Shown here one piece after another: positions 33,518 to 36,625 of a stretch of 36,625 nucleotides of DNA (the stretch's first letter is position 1; every line of letters begins with the position of its first letter). The notes under the pieces are model-generated. The model ran no database searches. It was not told where the DNA came from and saw only the letters and a list, made by a program, of their open reading frames with translations. Source of the DNA: Desulfococcus sp. 4484_241 (GTDB taxonomy: Bacteria; Desulfobacterota; Desulfobacteria; Desulfobacterales; Desulfosudaceae); NCBI GenBank assembly GCA_002085115.1, contig MZGQ01000012.1, positions 1 through 36,625 of the forward strand, written 5' to 3'. The translations under genes and the position numbers were made by a program.

Positions 33518-34945
33518 TTGGCAAAACCTGCGACATCGATCCTGATTGTTGATGACAGCGCGGCAACCCGCCGGCGTCTCATCAAGCTGCTGGAACCACT
33601 GAGCGCATCGTTCGAAGAGGCGGAAAACGGTCGGCAGGCCTGGGATATTCTCTGCTCCAGGCGTTTCGACGTTGTCCTTACAGACATAGATATGCCTGTA
33701 ATGAACGGGATAGACCTGTGCAGGTGCATGAAAAACAACGAGCATACGCAATCGATCCCTATCGTGGTTGTAAGTTCTCTTGATTCGGAAGATGATATAG
33801 AAAGGGGATTCGAAGCAGGGGCCAACTACTACATAGCCAAAAACGACGTATACACCGACCTTTTCAATGTCGTTGAAGAGCTCCTTTCCAGGACCAGGCG
33901 GAACAGCACTCAACTTATAATGGTTGTAGATGATTCAAAAACCATACGAAACATCGTTGAAAAAGGTTTAAGAGCCGCCGGGTTCCAGGTTGTGACAGCT
34001 GAAAACGGCCTGATGGCTCTTGAACTTCTGAAAGAATATACGCCTGACCTTATCCTGAGCGACATTGATATGCCGATGATGAACGGCCTGGAATTCTGCG
34101 AAACGATCCATTTGGACCCCAACCTTTCGGGAATTCCGCTGATCATTATGAGTGCCAAGAGCGACCGTGGCCACATGAACCTGATGCTGCAGCGCGGTGC
34201 AGCATCCTACATATGCAAACCGTTCAACATCGACGCCCTTGTCATACAGATTGAAGAGACACTTTCCAACCATTTTCTCCTGTTGCTAAAGGAAAAAGAA
34301 CGGCTTGAAACTGAGAGAAACCTCGTAATAGCAAGCATATCAAGCCTCATATCCGCTCTTGAGGCAAGAGATCCTTACACAAAAGGCCATTCAGAAGCTG
34401 TGGGCAAAATCGTATCGGGAATGGTCGCCCTTACCGGGGCAAGCAAGCAGGAGATACAGAAGGCTCGAATCGGGGGCAGGCTCCATGACATAGGCAAAAT
34501 AGGCGTACGCGACAGTGTTTTGCTTAAAACCGGACCGCTTACCGACATAGAGCTGACCCATATAATGGAACACCCCAGAAAGGGCACGGAAATCATAAAA
34601 AACATAACAAGTCTCCAGGATATAATACCAATGGTTCTTTATCACCACGAACGGATCGACGGGAACGGCTATCCCGAAGGACTCAAGGGCGACCAGATAC
34701 CGCTTCTGGCCAGGATGACGGCCGTGGCCGATACATACCATGCACTGATCAGCGACAGGCCGTACCGAGTAGCGACCAATTATGACAGAGCGCTCCAGAT
34801 TATATATGATGTGCGCGGGACTCAACTCTGCCCTGACTGCGTCGACCTTTTTGTAAAATGGTGCGAAAATAATCCGGACGATCCACTCATCGTCACTCCG
34901 GCCAAGCCTTCGCCCGATCTGGGAGAAGGGATACGGCTTATATGA
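33518..34945 (+). CDS. Two-receiver HD-GYP response regulator (c-di-GMP phosphodiesterase)
   Basis: 475 aa. REC1 (about 6-125) with phospho-acceptor Asp56 in LTDIDMP and REC2 (about 133-252) with Asp182 in LSDIDMP. A short coiled-coil linker (LLLLKEKERLETERNLVIA) leads to the HD-GYP domain: H291 in TKGHSE, HDIGKIGV (His323, Asp324), EHPRKG and the diagnostic HHERIDGNGYP (376-386). The active site looks complete, so c-di-GMP hydrolysis under control of two phosphorylation sites is expected. No histidine kinase gene is adjacent. The start is TTG with AGAGGT upstream. Confidence 0.92.
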   Translation: MAKPATSILIVDDSAATRRRLIKLLEPLSASFEEAENGRQAWDILCSRRFDVVLTDIDMPVMNGIDLCRCMKNNEHTQSIPIVVVSSLDSEDDIERGFEAGANYYIAKNDVYTDLFNVVEELLSRTRRNSTQLIMVVDDSKTIRNIVEKGLRAAGFQVVTAENGLMALELLKEYTPDLILSDIDMPMMNGLEFCETIHLDPNLSGIPLIIMSAKSDRGHMNLMLQRGAASYICKPFNIDALVIQIEETLSNHFLLLLKEKERLETERNLVIASISSLISALEARDPYTKGHSEAVGKIVSGMVALTGASKQEIQKARIGGRLHDIGKIGVRDSVLLKTGPLTDIELTHIMEHPRKGTEIIKNITSLQDIIPMVLYHHERIDGNGYPEGLKGDQIPLLARMTAVADTYHALISDRPYRVATNYDRALQIIYDVRGTQLCPDCVDLFVKWCENNPDDPLIVTPAKPSPDLGEGIRLI

Positions 34946-35015
34946 CCTGAACTGTTTTATTTGAAAGGTTTTTGCACCTGTCTGAGACAAAAACATAAGC
35001 AGCGCAAAAGCCATC

Positions 35016-35786
35016 TCACTTTCCGGTAAACAGGGGCCTGCGCTTTTCCAGAAAAGCGGTTATCCCTTCCCTGGCATCCTCCGTATCGGCAACATCCAAC
35101 AGTTTAAGCGCCAAAAAATCGACGGCATCCCCAAACCTCATCTCCTCTGCTGCGCAAAAAGCCTCCTTGCCGATTCTCATTGCCGCGGGACTCTTTTCAG
35201 CCAGCTTGTTTAGCAGGTCATCAACCTCTCTGTCCAGTTGCTCATCATCCACTACTCTTGTGACAAGCCCCATATCGAGCGCCTGCTCCGCTGTCAGCCG
35301 TTCACCAAGGAGGACCATCTCCATGGCTTTCTTTCGCGGTACATTGCGGAAAATAAGGGCTCCTATCATCATGGGGAAAAGGCCGACATTGACTTCTGGT
35401 GTGCCAAACATGGCGCTTTTTTTTGCTACAACGATGTCACAGGCGAGCATGAAACCGGTGCCGCCTGCAAGACAGTGGCCGTTTACCCGTGCTACGGTAG
35501 GTTTTGGAAATGTGTATATCCTTTTCAAAAGCTGAGCATAGCGCAAAACCGTTGCCTTACGGCCGGCCATATCTCCGCCTGACAGATCAGCCCCGGAGCA
35601 AAAAGCCCTGTCACCTGCGCCGGTTATGACGGCCACACGGACCGTATCGTCCTTAGCAACAGAATCAAGCGCTTCCCCAAAAAGCTCCACTACCTCCGGG
35701 CTTATGGAGTTTCTCTTGTCAGGCCTGTTTATGGTAAGCCAGGCCGTGTTCCCTCTCACCTCTATGGCAAGCTCTTTTTCTGTCAT
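35016..35786 (-). CDS. Enoyl-CoA hydratase/isomerase family protein lacking one catalytic Glu
   Basis: 256 aa. Crotonase fold with oxyanion-hole segments AFCSGADLSGGD and NGHCLAGGTGFMLACD. Compared with enoyl-CoA hydratase, the first catalytic Glu is replaced by Gly111, while the second is kept as E131 in GTPEVNVGLFPMM. One acidic residue is enough for several crotonase reactions (isomerase, hydratase variants, thioester hydrolysis or decarboxylation), so classical hydratase activity should not be assumed. AAGGGGG precedes the ATG. It stands alone on the minus strand, with HD-GYP converging on it. Confidence 0.88.
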   Translation of the reverse strand: MTEKELAIEVRGNTAWLTINRPDKRNSISPEVVELFGEALDSVAKDDTVRVAVITGAGDRAFCSGADLSGGDMAGRKATVLRYAQLLKRIYTFPKPTVARVNGHCLAGGTGFMLACDIVVAKKSAMFGTPEVNVGLFPMMIGALIFRNVPRKKAMEMVLLGERLTAEQALDMGLVTRVVDDEQLDREVDDLLNKLAEKSPAAMRIGKEAFCAAEEMRFGDAVDFLALKLLDVADTEDAREGITAFLEKRRPLFTGK

Positions 35787-36329
35787 ACCGGCCCCCTTTT
35801 AAATTCTCCGGATAACTGTATAAAGCTAAACACAATCCCGAAAGCCAAGCTATCATGAATACCAGCCTTTATCTTTTCTTGTGCAGTTAATCGAGTTTAC
35901 TGTCCAAAGCAGATAAAGCAACATTTTTTCTGCAAATTTCATTATGGGGTTTAATCAACCCTCCCCCGGTTACAAACAGACCTTGCCTGCTTTCCCCGAT
36001 CATCACTGATCTTCCATGAGGATCGCCCTGACCGTGTCAGAATCGATTTTTCGTTGGGGAACAAGGTTGCCCCACAGTTTCAAGTTTATTCTTCGTCTAA
36101 TATCGCAATAGCCCGAAACGAAATTACAGACAAAATAGTGCACGAACGCTATGAGGGTGTGGCATCCAAGACAACTTTACCAAAAACCAATTACGGATTT
36201 TAGAATCTTTCGCTCTTTGCCTCACACTGCCTGAAACAGACCGTTTTTTTCTTGATTTAACGGTGATCTACTGTAGTATTGTCCATCGTATTTTCAAATC
36301 GGACCTAAAGAAAAACCGGGGACCAGGAT
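35787..36329. other. Divergent intergenic region before the CoA-transferase
   Basis: 543 nt with no gene that I can support in any frame. It contains a promoter candidate for the CoA-transferase at 36252-36279. No TGAATGAA/TTCATTCA site was seen here. Confidence 0.5.
36252..36279 (+). promoter_or_regulatory. Promoter candidate of the CoA-transferase gene
   Basis: TTGATT (36252-36257), 16-nt spacer, TAGTAT (36274-36279), about 50 nt before the start codon. Confidence 0.4.
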
Positions 36330-36625
36330 ATGGATTACATGGAATGGCTGAAAAAGAACTGTGAAGGGAAGATCGTAAGCGCCGAAGAAGCAATATCACA
36401 CATAAAAAGCGGTGACCGTGTCTTTATCGGAACAGGGTGCGGTGAACCCCAGCACCTGATACGGGCAATGGTTCAGGAGCAGAGTCTGCAGGACATCCTC
36501 GTCTACCAGATGTTGTCTTCAACCTTTGCGGATTTCGTAAACGACGAGTCTTTTTTAAACCGCTTTTCGTTAAAACTCTTTTTCATAAGCCGACCAATGC
36601 GCAAGGCCGCCTTCGAGGGCAAGAT
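36330..36625 (+). CDS. Acetyl-CoA hydrolase/CoA-transferase family protein, N-terminal part (cut by window edge)
   Basis: 98 codons are visible. MDYMEWLKKNCEGKIVSAEEA, then IKSGDRVFIGTGCGEPQHLIRAM, is the typical start of the acetyl-CoA hydrolase / 4-hydroxybutyrate CoA-transferase family, with the glycine-rich nucleotide-binding turn GTGCGEP. The catalytic Glu lies beyond the window, so hydrolase and transferase cannot be told apart. Its presence beside crotonase and BKACE genes fits acyl-CoA metabolism. Confidence 0.85.
   Translation, partial: MDYMEWLKKNCEGKIVSAEEAISHIKSGDRVFIGTGCGEPQHLIRAMVQEQSLQDILVYQMLSSTFADFVNDESFLNRFSLKLFFISRPMRKAAFEGK

Noticed and set aside
33140-33518. Small plus-strand frame of 84 aa after BKACE
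   Set aside because: No ribosome site or family; it overlaps the HD-GYP promoter region.
35787-36329. Hidden gene or RNA in the 543-nt gap
   Set aside because: No frame, tRNA fold or strong inverted repeat was found apart from the promoter candidate.

Overview
The window looks like a chromosomal segment of a free-living anaerobic Desulfobacterota (former Deltaproteobacteria) bacterium. This is inferred from gene content, not from a marker search. The pointers are paralogous acyl-CoA dehydrogenases of the ~600-aa type with beta-oxidation partners, a stand-alone MglA-type GTPase with a DUF4388 protein, a beta-keto acid cleavage enzyme, and the housekeeping order ffh-rpsP-khpA-rimM-trmD-(SPOUT methyltransferase)-rplS-rnhB. 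No phage, plasmid, CRISPR or transposase gene was found.

Layout. 1-2350: the N-terminal part of a GT-C type membrane protein (minus strand, cut by the window edge); a tiny membrane ORF whose TGA may encode selenocysteine; a badly decayed copper P-type ATPase gene; and tRNA-Leu(CAA). 2400-8080: an MBL-fold hydrolase, a PPC/DUF296 protein, a ~1 kb gene-free stretch with a structured repeat element and a 34-bp tandem duplication, a large radical SAM protein, rsmE and tRNA-Phe(GAA). 8370-13600: a frameshifted START-domain pseudogene, a CaCA-type cation exchanger, and a fatty-acid block (crotonase, acyl-CoA dehydrogenase, TetR regulator). 13700-19040: an orphan ParB-like protein, purC, PilZ, DUF4388/cyclic-nucleotide-binding, MglA and TPR genes, all on the minus strand. 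19400-24500: the translation and SRP operon, minus strand. 24780-27340: a DUF2062 membrane protein converging on a second acyl-CoA dehydrogenase. 27580-33140: a compact plus-strand run of GGDEF protein, nth, nucleotide-sugar dehydrogenase, nitroreductase, pgeF and BKACE. 33518-36625: a two-receiver HD-GYP response regulator, a crotonase-fold protein lacking one catalytic Glu, and the start of a CoA-transferase.

How the genes work together. The acyl-CoA dehydrogenases, crotonases, TetR regulator, BKACE and CoA-transferase suggest acyl-CoA degradation. Matching 18-bp TGAATGAA-N2-TTCATTCA sites lie in front of the TetR gene and in front of the second acyl-CoA dehydrogenase 13.8 kb away, which points to one local regulon. 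PilZ, a GGDEF protein with an intact I-site and an HD-GYP protein provide c-di-GMP binding, synthesis and breakdown functions. The PilZ gene lies in the same array as MglA, so a surface-motility or polarity role for that array is plausible. Two pseudogenes (copper ATPase, START protein) show local gene decay.

The most interesting observations are the candidate small selenoprotein with a bacterial SECIS-like hairpin just after its TGA, the shared TetR operator, and the MglA array without an MglB gene.
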